64,000 bases of DNA from Rhodalgimonas zhirmunskyi (GTDB taxonomy: Bacteria > Pseudomonadota > Alphaproteobacteria > Rhodobacterales > Rhodobacteraceae). A model generated the notes under the pieces. It was not told the origin of the DNA and did no database searches. It saw only the letters and a program-made list of their open reading frames with translations. The stretch is taken from positions 434,001 through 498,000 of the forward strand of contig JANFFA010000002.1 in assembly GCA_030848925.1 (NCBI GenBank), read 5' to 3'. Position 1 is the first letter of the stretch, and every line of letters starts with the position of its first letter. Below are positions 63,964 to 64,000 of the stretch, one piece after another. Both the position numbers and the translations under genes were made by a program.

Positions 63964-64000
63964 TGGGTAGAGTAAAAAAATACTGTCGCCGTTGCTCCAG

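Noticed and set aside
1-64000. CRISPR array, rRNA genes, prophage structural genes
   Set aside because: No regularly spaced repeats, rRNA sequence or phage head/tail genes were seen anywhere in the window.

Overview
The window reads as chromosomal DNA of a GC-rich alphaproteobacterium, most likely of the order Rhodobacterales (Roseobacter/Rhodobacter relatives). The evidence is the gene order around parAB-rsmG-mnmG-mnmE-rho and maf-aroE-coaE-dnaQ-secB, a RegB/SenC/RegA redox regulon, an HslV with a propeptide, a mitofilin-like/HemY pair beside hemD, and frequent GTG/TTG starts with 1-8 base start/stop overlaps. No species call is attempted.

Layout. 1-5.0 kb: heat-shock genes hrcA-grpE, divergent from rph-rdgB-ridA-hemW-DUF454. 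5.0-11.8 kb, minus strand: rho, mnmE, mnmG, rsmG, parA, parB, with two perfect parS sites inside or at the edges of mnmG and rsmG. 11.8-12.4 kb: an intergenic region with an AT-rich tract and several DnaA-box-like sequences, the best candidate for the chromosomal origin. 12.4-18.7 kb: maf-aroE-coaE-dnaQ, then secB and fxsA (minus), then Tim44-like, mltA, smr. 18.6-22.9 kb, minus: hslV, a DUF2157 membrane protein, hslU and an MFS transporter. 22.9-32.9 kb: a KpsC/S-like protein, trxA, addAB, and the cell-wall recycling pair amgK-murU with tsaE. 32.9-37.4 kb: a kinase-less PAS protein (DivL-like), regB, and divergent senC-regA. 37.7-42.2 kb: a partial histidine-utilisation cluster (hutD, hutF, hutH, hutG; hutU, hutI and hutC are not seen). 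42.2-54.2 kb: housekeeping and small hypothetical genes, including ahcY, a ketopantoate-reductase-like gene, DUF2853, a possible small RNA, EVE and YciI proteins, gpsA, tsaD, hemD, a mitofilin-like protein and hemY.

54.27-63.48 kb: an integrated, decaying genomic island at tRNA-Thr(CGU). It is bounded by an imperfect 139-bp direct repeat that starts in the tRNA 3' end. It carries a P4-type tyrosine integrase, an AT-richer gene of unknown function, an AlpA-type regulator cut short by an IS5-family remnant, a 1077-residue RTX protein with an internal 258-bp-period duplication, and a type I restriction R subunit with no M or S partner and no normal start codon. Paired GGGGGTA motifs sit at both inner ends. 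An IS6-family transposase fragment lies just outside the right repeat.

The core genes fit together as an origin-proximal replication, segregation and tRNA-modification neighbourhood. Points worth a second look are the origin candidate, the island architecture and its RTX protein, the candidate small RNA near 47.0-47.1 kb with two mutually crossing stems, the hut gaps, and the PAS protein beside regB. All protein assignments come from reading motifs and remembered family features; no database search was run.
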